The notes under the pieces were generated by a model. The model ran no database searches. It was not told where the DNA came from and was given only the letters and a program-made list of their open reading frames with translations. A DNA stretch of 64,000 bases, from assembly GCF_034808145.1 (NCBI RefSeq), contig NZ_JAXHGM010000003.1, positions 186,001 to 250,000 of the forward strand. The letters are read 5' to 3'. This DNA comes from Halorubellus sp034808145. GTDB taxonomy: Archaea > Halobacteriota > Halobacteria > Halobacteriales > Natrialbaceae. The stretch's first letter is position 1; each line of letters opens with the position of its first letter. A program made the translations under genes and the position numbers. This document shows, in pieces, positions 58,174-64,000 of this stretch.

Positions 58174-59319
58174 ATGACGGATCGTTTCGGCGCTCCCGGC
58201 ACTGGCGTATCGCGGCGCGAATTCGTAGCGGCGACGGGTGGTATGGGTGCGATGGCACTCGCAGGTTGCACGACCGCATTCGAGACGGATCAGACGACGA
58301 CCACGACGAACGACGTCGGCTCGACCACCGCGGACCTCCCGGAGACCAGTCCGCCCGAGGTCGTGAACGTCGACGAACAGGGCGGTTCGGTGACGGTGAA
58401 GTCCCAGCCCGCTGTCCACAAGCCTCATCCCGGCGACGCCATGGGTGGTCCCGTGGAACTCCCACGGGTTTGGGCGTTCTCCGCGGACGACGGCGACCCG
58501 AGCGTCCCCGGCCCCATCATCCGGACGACCGAGGGCGAGGACATGGAGGTCACGCTCGACAACACCGATGGGAAGCGCCCGCACACCATCCACTTCCACG
58601 GCGTCACCAAGCAGTGGAAGGACGACGGCGTCCCGACGTCCACGGGCATCCGGGTCGACCCGGGCGAGAAGCACACGTACGACATCCCCGCGAACGTCCC
58701 CGGCACGCACATCTATCACTGCCACTACCAGACTCAACGTCACATCGAGATGGGGATGTGGGGTATCTTCCGCGTCGACCCGAAGGGGTACGAGCCCGCT
58801 GACAAGGAGTACTTCCTCGGGTTCCGCGAGACCGACTCCAGCCTCTCCCGGCAGATGGCCGGCGAGGACGCGTCCTACGACCCGCGTAACCGGAACCCGG
58901 ACACGTTCATGGTGAACGGGAAGTGCGCGCCGCGCACGCTCCATCCCGAAGACGGCAGCCCGGTGATCGTCGAGCAGGGTGACACCGTCCGCCTCCACAT
59001 GGCCAACGGCGGCTACATGAGTCACCCGATGCACATCCACAACCATCGCTTCAAGCGCATCGAGAAGGACGGCGGGAAGATACCGGAAGCCGCCCAGCAC
59101 GAGATGGACGTCACGAACATGGCGCCCGCCGAACGCCACACCATCGAGTTCGAGGCCGACGCCGACCCCGGCATCTACCTGATGCACTGTCACAAGGTCA
59201 ACCACGTGATGAACGGGAGCTTCTATCCCGGCGGGATGCTCGGCGGCGTCGTCTACAAGGACGCGATGGACACGGACATCTTCAAGCAGCTCATGGAGTA
59301 CGCGGGCTACGAGGGCTGA
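58174..59319 (+). CDS. Two-domain multicopper oxidase, Tat lipoprotein
   Basis: 381 residues from ATG 58174 (GGAGGTG Shine-Dalgarno four bases upstream at 58163-58169). SRREFVAATGGMGAMALAGC is a Tat signal with lipobox (Cys32). Copper motifs: HFHG (type 2/3), HCHYQTQRHIEMGMWG (type 1 Cys-His-Met plus type 3), HPMHIHNHRF and LMHCHKVNHVMNG (second set). Two-domain laccase/nitrite-reductase-like enzyme of about 380 residues, a form that assembles as a trimer. Candidate substrates are phenols, Cu(I) or Mn(II); nitrite reductase is less likely because the HCAPP-type site is absent. Neighbour of the halocyanin gene. Confidence 0.87.
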   Translation: MTDRFGAPGTGVSRREFVAATGGMGAMALAGCTTAFETDQTTTTTNDVGSTTADLPETSPPEVVNVDEQGGSVTVKSQPAVHKPHPGDAMGGPVELPRVWAFSADDGDPSVPGPIIRTTEGEDMEVTLDNTDGKRPHTIHFHGVTKQWKDDGVPTSTGIRVDPGEKHTYDIPANVPGTHIYHCHYQTQRHIEMGMWGIFRVDPKGYEPADKEYFLGFRETDSSLSRQMAGEDASYDPRNRNPDTFMVNGKCAPRTLHPEDGSPVIVEQGDTVRLHMANGGYMSHPMHIHNHRFKRIEKDGGKIPEAAQHEMDVTNMAPAERHTIEFEADADPGIYLMHCHKVNHVMNGSFYPGGMLGGVVYKDAMDTDIFKQLMEYAGYEG

Positions 59320-59446
59320 AACGCTAGCTAAGACCGGTGAAACACCCGGTTCCGACTGTCGACACTACCCACCGAACTCGGCGACGAACGCGGGACACAG
59401 AACCTGGCGGCGAACGCGATTCACAGAACCAGACGACACCAGACCG

Positions 59447-60559
59447 ATGACCGACGATTACACTCCGATGACCGACGACTCCACCGGCCGCGACGCGCGG
59501 TACGACAGACGCACCGTGATGAAAGCAGGGCTCGCAGCGGCCTCGACAGCTGCGATTGGGACCGCACCGGCGGCCGCGAGCAGCGGATCGGCTGGTCAGC
59601 AGGCGGACGCCTCCCTCGAGGACTGGCTGAGTAACGTCGGGAACTTCGACGGGATCGTCGACGAACGCGGCGCCTCGGAGGTGACCGTCGAGGTCGGCGC
59701 GAAGGGGAACAACGGCTCGTACGCGTTCGGCCCGGCCGTCGTTCGCGTCGACCCCGGGACGACCGTCGTCTTCGAATGGACCGGGAAGGGCGGGTCGCAC
59801 AACGTCGTCGCGGACGACGGCAGCTACGAGTCGAAGATGCAGGGAGACGAAGGGGCGACGTTCGAGCAGTCGTTCGACGACACGGGCGTCAGTCGGTACT
59901 ACTGTGGCCCGCACGAGCCGATGGGCATGAAGGGCGCCGTCGTCGTCGGCGACGGCGAGGTGGCCGTTCCGTCCACGGGCGGCGCTGCGGACGACGCCGC
60001 GGACGGGTCCGGCGCGAGCGGTGAGCGCATCGACTACGACGGGTGGTTCGAGAACGTCGGGAACTTCGACGGAACTGTCGACCGTACGGGCGAGAGCGAG
60101 GTCACGGTAACGGTCGGTGCCGAAGGGAACGACGGCGCGTACGCCTTCGGTCCGGCAGCAGTCCGCGTCGACCCCGGAACGACGGTGACCTGGGAGTGGA
60201 CGGGCGCCGGCGGGTCCCATAACGTTGTCGCGGACGACGGCGGCTACGAGTCGAAGATGCAGGGAGACGAAGGGGCGACGTTCGAACGAACGTTCGAATC
60301 CGAGGGCGTCTCGAAGTACTACTGTGGCCCGCACGAGCCGATGGGCATGAAGGGCGCCGTCGTCGTCGGCTCACCGAACGCCGCGGCAGGCCAGGAGAGC
60401 GCCGGCGAATCAGATTCCGGTGAGGACCTCTGGCTGTACGGACTCGTCGCGGGGCTGGTGGGAGCGCTCTTCTCACCCCTCCTCTTCGGCGCGTTCCTCC
60501 ACACGAAAGACGACGTCACGCCCGATTCGGAACCCGAACACGGACACAGGTCGCACTGA
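59447..60559 (+). CDS. Double-domain halocyanin with C-terminal membrane anchor
   Basis: 370 residues. DRRTVMKAGLAAASTAAIGTAPAAA is a Tat-type signal. Two blue-copper domains of exactly 140-residue periodicity: copper ligands H118, C153, H156, M161 and H258, C293, H296, M301 (YYCGPHEPMGMKG in both). About 110 of 113 residues align without gaps and the DNA copies are nearly identical over about 110 bp at the 3' ends. A C-terminal helix (LWLYGLVAGLVGALFSPLLFGAF) anchors it. Likely electron donor to oxidase CuA or acceptor from the adjacent multicopper oxidase. ATG 59447 chosen; an internal ATG at 59468 is possible. Confidence 0.9.
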   Translation: MTDDYTPMTDDSTGRDARYDRRTVMKAGLAAASTAAIGTAPAAASSGSAGQQADASLEDWLSNVGNFDGIVDERGASEVTVEVGAKGNNGSYAFGPAVVRVDPGTTVVFEWTGKGGSHNVVADDGSYESKMQGDEGATFEQSFDDTGVSRYYCGPHEPMGMKGAVVVGDGEVAVPSTGGAADDAADGSGASGERIDYDGWFENVGNFDGTVDRTGESEVTVTVGAEGNDGAYAFGPAAVRVDPGTTVTWEWTGAGGSHNVVADDGGYESKMQGDEGATFERTFESEGVSKYYCGPHEPMGMKGAVVVGSPNAAAGQESAGESDSGEDLWLYGLVAGLVGALFSPLLFGAFLHTKDDVTPDSEPEHGHRSH

Positions 60560-60591
60560 TCCGGATCGGTGGGTCACGCGCGTCCACCAGT

Positions 60592-60639
60592 TCCTGTCAC
60601 GCGTGAATCGGTGGCTCCTGTCACGCGTGAATCGGTGGC
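60592..60639. repeat. Exact 24-bp tandem duplication
   Basis: Two perfect copies back to back, 60592-60615 and 60616-60639 (core CACGCGTGAATCGGTGG), 30 bases after the halocyanin stop. The rest of 60640-61064 is pyrimidine-rich and shows no gene I can support apart from promoter-like sequence before 61065. Confidence 0.85.
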
Positions 60640-61064
60640 GCTGTACTCGGTCGTGACGCATCACGACTCTCTTTCGCACCCGGAACTCTTTCACCCGAGC
60701 CTCTCTTATCCCGGCCTCTTGCCTTCGATTTCTCGTGACTTGTGGTACCAGGTCATGCGAATCGTCGGAACGCGTCGAAGTAGTCGCAGATTACCGCGAT
60801 ATGTCGGTCGTCGTGCGTTGACTGAAGGGTGAGGGCACCGAGCCCGATCGTCGATTCCGTCCCCCTCGGCCTGTCGTCTCTACACTCGGTCTGCGCTCGG
60901 TGCGCGAACCTGACAGGACCAAGCTCGTTCGCGGCGGAAGTCGGAAGTGCGAAATGAAAGATAGGCGAGAGTTCCGGCCCGTCGGCCGCGTATTCGTCCA
61001 CAGAGACCGGTATCAAACCGGTATGAGGTACTTACTGACGTAGGTAGAGGAACAAGCGAGGAAC

Positions 61065-61649
61065 ATGGTCGACCAATCGTTCGCAAAGCAATGGGAGCCG
61101 CTCTCCCGTCCAGCCGCGCCGTTCGTCGTCGTGTTCGTCGTCGTAGCGCTTCGCCTGCTCGCCGGGTCACTCACCGGGAGGCCCGTTCACGGCATCACTC
61201 TCGTCGGAATCGCTGCCGGGACCGTGGGCGTAGTCATCGGAATGACCTACTTCAAGCACCAGTACCCAGACGGAGTGACGCCCACCGAACGGTTGGTCGC
61301 TCGCTACGTCGGCAGTGTCTCGACCGACGCTCGTGGAAGCGCCAGCTACTGGGTCACGATCGCCGCGGGTGCGGTCGCCGGTGGCAGCTTCCCGACCGTC
61401 TTCCACGGTCTCCTCGGACTCGAGAGTCAGTACATCTCGCATCTGTACTACGCGCACCTGACCGCTGTCCTCTGGGGGATGGCGCTCTTCTTCGTCTCGT
61501 ACGAGGTCTACGAGGCGATGGGGCTCTTCCCGAGAGAGGACGCAGCGTCTATCGGGGTCTTCGCGAAGCGAGTTGCGGTCTTCACTGTCACGTTCGCGGT
61601 CGTCATCGGCTTCTCGCGGTTGCTCTGGCTCCCGTTGCTGGGGTACTGA
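61065..61649 (+). CDS. Membrane protein of unknown function
   Basis: 194 residues, about five helices: PFVVVFVVVALRLLAGSL, GITLVGIAAGTVGVVIGMTY, YWVTIAAGAVAGGSFPTVFHG, LTAVLWGMALFFVSYEVYEAM and VAVFTVTFAVVIGFSRLLWLPL. Conserved-looking charged residues (KHQYPDG, YYAHL) lie in loops. GGTACTTA at about 61025-61032 is a plausible TATA element about 35 bases upstream. No family recognised; the position near copper-protein genes gives no clear hint. Confidence 0.7.
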   Translation: MVDQSFAKQWEPLSRPAAPFVVVFVVVALRLLAGSLTGRPVHGITLVGIAAGTVGVVIGMTYFKHQYPDGVTPTERLVARYVGSVSTDARGSASYWVTIAAGAVAGGSFPTVFHGLLGLESQYISHLYYAHLTAVLWGMALFFVSYEVYEAMGLFPREDAASIGVFAKRVAVFTVTFAVVIGFSRLLWLPLLGY

Positions 61650-61794
61650 ACCGCTGCCTGGTGGGTATCGTTCCTTCGACTGTCGGAGTTACCTTCGAAC
61701 CGAGACGGAAGTCATCCGGTGATTCGTCGAGTGTCGTTCTGCTTCGGTTCGGATGAAGGTGTGAAACGTTCGAACGCGATTGCTTCCGTCCGCC

Positions 61795-61817
61795 CCCTCC
61801 ACCACGTCCGCTGTTCC
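61795..61817 (-). other. ORB-like element a
   Basis: Minus-strand reading GGAACAGCGGACGTGGTGG, then GG-rich tail. First of at least six copies of an origin repeat near orc1/cdc6. Confidence 0.65.
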
Positions 61818-61837
61818 GCATCTCGTTGTCGGTGCGA

Positions 61838-61860
61838 GAACTGCGGACGTGGTGGGGGGT
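61838..61860 (+). other. ORB-like element b
   Basis: GAACTGCGGACGTGGTGG followed by GGGGT; nearly identical to element a but in the opposite orientation, 20 bp away, so a and b form an inverted pair. Confidence 0.65.
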
Positions 61861-61880
61861 TGTCCAAGGGTCAGTGACTG

Positions 61881-61902
61881 GAACAGCGGACATGGTGGTG
61901 TT
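61881..61902 (+). other. ORB-like element c
   Basis: GAACAGCGGACATGGTGGTG; shares GAAC-x2-CGGAC-x2-GGTGG with elements a and b. Confidence 0.65.
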
Positions 61903-62187
61903 GTCCGCGGTGGGCCACGTCGACCACGGTGGACGAGCGAGACTTCGACGGAATGCTTGGGCGTCGACGATGACAAGGACGGTCCACGCGATCGACGTGA
62001 AGACACGGAGCTGTATCCCAGACGGGGCGAAGAGCTTCTCATGTAGGGACTTCGACCGTCTCTTGTCGAGACCCGCCCACGCGTGCCGGTGTCTGTTCAC
62101 GCTTGAGATCGACCGGTCGATACGGGCTGTCGAGGTGGAACGTCCTGCTCGTCAGAGCGGAAGGTCGACGAACGACGCCAGACACAC

Positions 62188-62210
62188 CCACCCCACCTTG
62201 TCCGCAGTTC
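62188..62210 (-). other. ORB-like element d
   Basis: Minus-strand GAACTGCGGACAAGGTGGGG, with G-string; on the left of the AT-rich region and opposite in orientation to elements e and f on the right. Confidence 0.65.
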
Positions 62211-62276
62211 TCGGTGAGAGGGCAGGGGTGGGGTGCTGCGTCGATCTACAGCAGCTTGTCCGGAGCAGAGAAAATG

Positions 62277-62410
62277 ACGAGGAAGTAATGAATAACGTCT
62301 ATGATTGCTAGACTCCTCTAGCTAATATTATTATTCATATCTATCATAACCTTGGATTTGGAGAGGCTACGGACCAATAGAACGACATGGGGTATAAACT
62401 TTCCCGTTAT
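62277..62410. other. AT-rich unwinding region of the replication origin
   Basis: A markedly AT-rich stretch (for example TAGCTAATATTATTATTCAT and CTATCATAACC within 62319-62352) in otherwise GC-rich DNA, lying between ORB-like elements d on the left and e/f on the right. This is the expected arrangement for a duplex-unwinding element in an orc-adjacent haloarchaeal origin. No gene is present from 61650 to 62548. Confidence 0.72.
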
Positions 62411-62452
62411 TTAGAGTTCCCGTCTCCGTCCCCCCTCCCCACCCTCTTCGCC

Positions 62453-62476
62453 GATAACCGCGGACACGGTGGGGGG
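62453..62476 (+). other. ORB-like element e
   Basis: ATAACCGCGGACACGGTGGG plus G-string; orientation toward the orc gene, on the right side of the AT-rich region. Confidence 0.6.
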
Positions 62477-62516
62477 AGTGTGTCGCTTCACTTGACTTAA
62501 AGAAACGAGAACAGCG

Positions 62517-62548
62517 GAAACCGCGGACGCTCCGGACGCGGTGGTTTT
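62517..62548 (+). other. ORB-like element f overlapping the orc promoter
   Basis: Contains GGAAACCGCGGACGC followed by CTCCGGACGCGGTGG and TTTT; two overlapping copies of CGGACG. It lies directly before ATG 62549 and about 30 bases before ATG 62579, where the initiator could control its own gene. Confidence 0.6.
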
Positions 62549-62578
62549 ATGGTATCCCCTCGCATCCGTCTCGATACG

Positions 62579-63844
62579 ATGGCGCTGTTCGAGCGAGACA
62601 CGAACATCTACACCGACCGGGACGCACTTCGGGAGGACTACCAACCCGAGGAACTCGTCGGCCGAAGCGATGAGCTCGACACGTACCAGGCGGCCCTCCA
62701 ACCCGTCATAAACGGCGAGCAACCCGACAACATCTTCCTCTACGGGAAGACCGGTGTCGGGAAGACCGCAGCGTCCCGATACCTCCTCGCGCATCTTCGA
62801 GAGGACGCCGCGCAGTTCGACGACATCGACCTCACCGTCGCGATGCTCAACTGCGACGGCCTCACCTCGTCGTACCAGGTCGCGACCCGGCTCGTCAACG
62901 AGTTCCGCGACGAGACGAACCAGATATCGACGACCGGCTATCCGCGAGCGTCGGTCTACGAGATGCTCTGGAGCGAGTTCGAGGAGGCCGCCGGAACCAT
63001 CCTCGTCGTCCTGGACGAGGTCGACCACCTCGAGGACGACTCCATCCTCTATCAACTCCCGAGAGCGAGAGCGAACGGGAACCTGGAGACCGCGAAGATC
63101 GGCATCATCGGTATCTCGAACGACTTCTCGTTCCGCGACGACCTGTCGCCGAAGGTCAGGTCGTCGCTCTGCGAGCAGGAGATCCACTTCCCGGCGTACG
63201 ACGCGAACGACCTCCGACAGATCCTCTCGCAGCGCGCGGACGTCGCGTTCCACGACGGCGTGCTCGCCGACGAGGTCATCCCGCTCTGTGCGGCGTACGG
63301 AGCGAAGGACGCTGGTGACGCTCGACAGAGCCTCGACCTCCTGATGAGTGCCGGCGACATGGCGCGGGAGGCGGGAACGGAGACGGTCACCGCGGACCAC
63401 GTGGAGGCTGGACGGGACGAACTGGAGCGCGGCCGCATCCAGGAGGGCATCGGTGGGCTCACCGAGCACGGACACCTCGTCCTGTACGCGCTCGTCACGC
63501 TCGACCTCGAAGGGGAGACGCCGGTGCGGTCCCGTGACGTCAGGCCACGGTACACGCGGTTCGCGGAGCTCGCGAACCGCGATCCGCTCGTTCCGCGACG
63601 GATGCGCGACCACCTGAGCGAACTCGCGATGCTCGGCATCATCAGCGTCACGGAGCGCAACGAGGGCCGTCGGGGCGGGACGTACCGCGAGTACGCGCTC
63701 GACCTCGATCCCGCGCTCGTGCTCTCGGCGCTCGAGGAGACCGTCGAATCGGTGGGAATCCACGACTCCGTCATGGATTTCGTCGACATCGACCCCCACG
63801 AGGTCGTGAACGACGGCGAGAACGCGACGCTCACCGAGTACTGA
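62579..63844 (+). CDS. orc: Orc1/Cdc6 replication initiator
   Basis: 421 residues from ATG 62579 (an ATG at 62549 would add ten residues that are not typical of the family). Begins MALFERDTNIYTDRDALREDYQPEELVGRSDELDTY; Walker A GKTGVGKT at 56-63, Walker B VVLDEVDHL, sensor-1 IGIIGISNDF, then the AAA+ lid and a winged helix (LTEHGHLVLYALVTLDLEGETPVRSRDVRPRYTRFAEL to the C-terminus). Binds ORB elements to mark an origin and load MCM. It is immediately next to the repeat-flanked AT-rich region, the usual gene-origin pairing. Confidence 0.95.
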   Translation: MALFERDTNIYTDRDALREDYQPEELVGRSDELDTYQAALQPVINGEQPDNIFLYGKTGVGKTAASRYLLAHLREDAAQFDDIDLTVAMLNCDGLTSSYQVATRLVNEFRDETNQISTTGYPRASVYEMLWSEFEEAAGTILVVLDEVDHLEDDSILYQLPRARANGNLETAKIGIIGISNDFSFRDDLSPKVRSSLCEQEIHFPAYDANDLRQILSQRADVAFHDGVLADEVIPLCAAYGAKDAGDARQSLDLLMSAGDMAREAGTETVTADHVEAGRDELERGRIQEGIGGLTEHGHLVLYALVTLDLEGETPVRSRDVRPRYTRFAELANRDPLVPRRMRDHLSELAMLGIISVTERNEGRRGGTYREYALDLDPALVLSALEETVESVGIHDSVMDFVDIDPHEVVNDGENATLTEY

Positions 63845-63847
63845 ACG

Positions 63848-63868
63848 AGGTCATCGAACTGATGACCT
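63848..63868 (+). terminator. Hairpin after orc
   Basis: AGGTCATC-GAACT-GATGACCT, an 8-bp perfect stem with a 5-base loop, starting four bases after the orc stop. Candidate terminator. Confidence 0.4.
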
Positions 63869-63976
63869 GAACGCCTTCGTCGAACCGTTACCTGAACGAT
63901 TCCGTCGAACGAATGCATTCACCGACCGGGGTCTCGCCGTCTCGTCCGTCGGGAGGGCTTCGCTCTACACGTCCTC

Positions 63977-64000
63977 GGAACACCACCGCGTCCGGAGTTC
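63977..64000 (-). other. ORB-like element g at window edge
   Basis: Minus-strand GAACTCCGGACGCGGTGGTG, the same repeat as elements a-f, ending at the right edge of the window downstream of orc. More copies may lie beyond. Confidence 0.6.

Noticed and set aside
58174..59319. Copper nitrite reductase (NirK) for the multicopper oxidase
   Set aside because: The type-1 site is HCH...RHIEMGMW with an extra HCH, the laccase-like two-domain form, not the HCAPP form of NirK.
60753..61016. 87-codon minus-strand ORF (MIPVSVDEYAADGPE...)
   Set aside because: No recognisable domain, no promoter in the right place, overlaps the presumed promoter of the 61065 gene; not supported.

Overview
The window is from a haloarchaeon (class Halobacteria). 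Base composition is very GC-rich with a strong G/C third-position bias, predicted proteins are acidic, and secreted proteins carry Tat signals with lipoboxes. AT-rich TATA boxes about 25-32 nt upstream of start codons suggest leaderless transcripts, with some SD-type GGTGA/GGAGGTG sites. Halocyanin, ba3-type oxidase, an Orc1/Cdc6 initiator and archaeal small membrane proteins fit this. I cannot name the genus, nor tell from sequence alone whether this is main chromosome or a secondary replicon. I found no tRNA, rRNA, CRISPR array or insertion sequence.

Layout. 1-8.6 kb: 3' end of a CBS/CorC protein, a MoeA fused to a periplasmic-binding-like domain, HtpX protease, a regulator gene broken by a one-base frameshift, Nudix and alpha/beta hydrolases. 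8.7-20.6 kb: MFS transporter, large coiled-coil membrane protein, HNH-like protein with a small upstream ORF, Zn/Cd-type P1B ATPase divergent from a thiolase, three paralogous two-helix small membrane proteins, sirtuin, UspA. 20.7-25.9 kb: a giant secreted nuclease with lamin-tail domains, a rhodanese lipoprotein, an FMN alpha-hydroxy-acid oxidase. 26.4-33.8 kb: a ba3-type terminal oxidase locus; oxidase genes cbaD-cbaB-cbaA-cbaE-like run rightward and, divergently, a small membrane protein, SafE-like protein, CcoI/FixI-like copper ATPase and a membrane protein form the presumed copper-assembly arm. 33.9-35.8 kb: iron-regulated binding lipoprotein plus flavoprotein behind a TTAGGC-TG-GCCTAA operator. 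36-49.7 kb: BtrH-like protein, ribbon-helix-helix protein, transglutaminase lipoprotein, HerA-like ATPase with coiled coil, Gdx/SMR exporter, a second nuclease-lamin-tail lipoprotein, GNAT, PiT phosphate transporter, UspA, CPA1 antiporter with TrkA domains. 49.7-55.0 kb: complete electron-transfer-flavoprotein pathway (ferredoxin, EtfB, EtfA, ETF:quinone oxidoreductase). 55.3-61.6 kb: MsrA, DoxX, HTH/membrane pair, two-domain multicopper oxidase, double-domain halocyanin. 61.65-64 kb: a replication origin with repeated origin-recognition-box-like elements, an AT-rich unwinding region and orc1/cdc6.

Themes. Electron transport is prominent: acyl-CoA/thiolase chemistry and the ETF branch feed quinone, while halocyanin and ba3 oxidase form a copper-dependent terminal branch, with copper loading genes beside it. 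The most notable non-obvious signals are (i) the orc-adjacent origin and identical-looking solitary boxes tens of kb away, (ii) repeated 10-15 codon leader ORFs that end on or at the start codon of the next gene (four overlapping, one abutting), and (iii) an iron-box operon pairing a siderophore-type binding lipoprotein with a thioredoxin-reductase-like flavoprotein lacking the redox CxxC.
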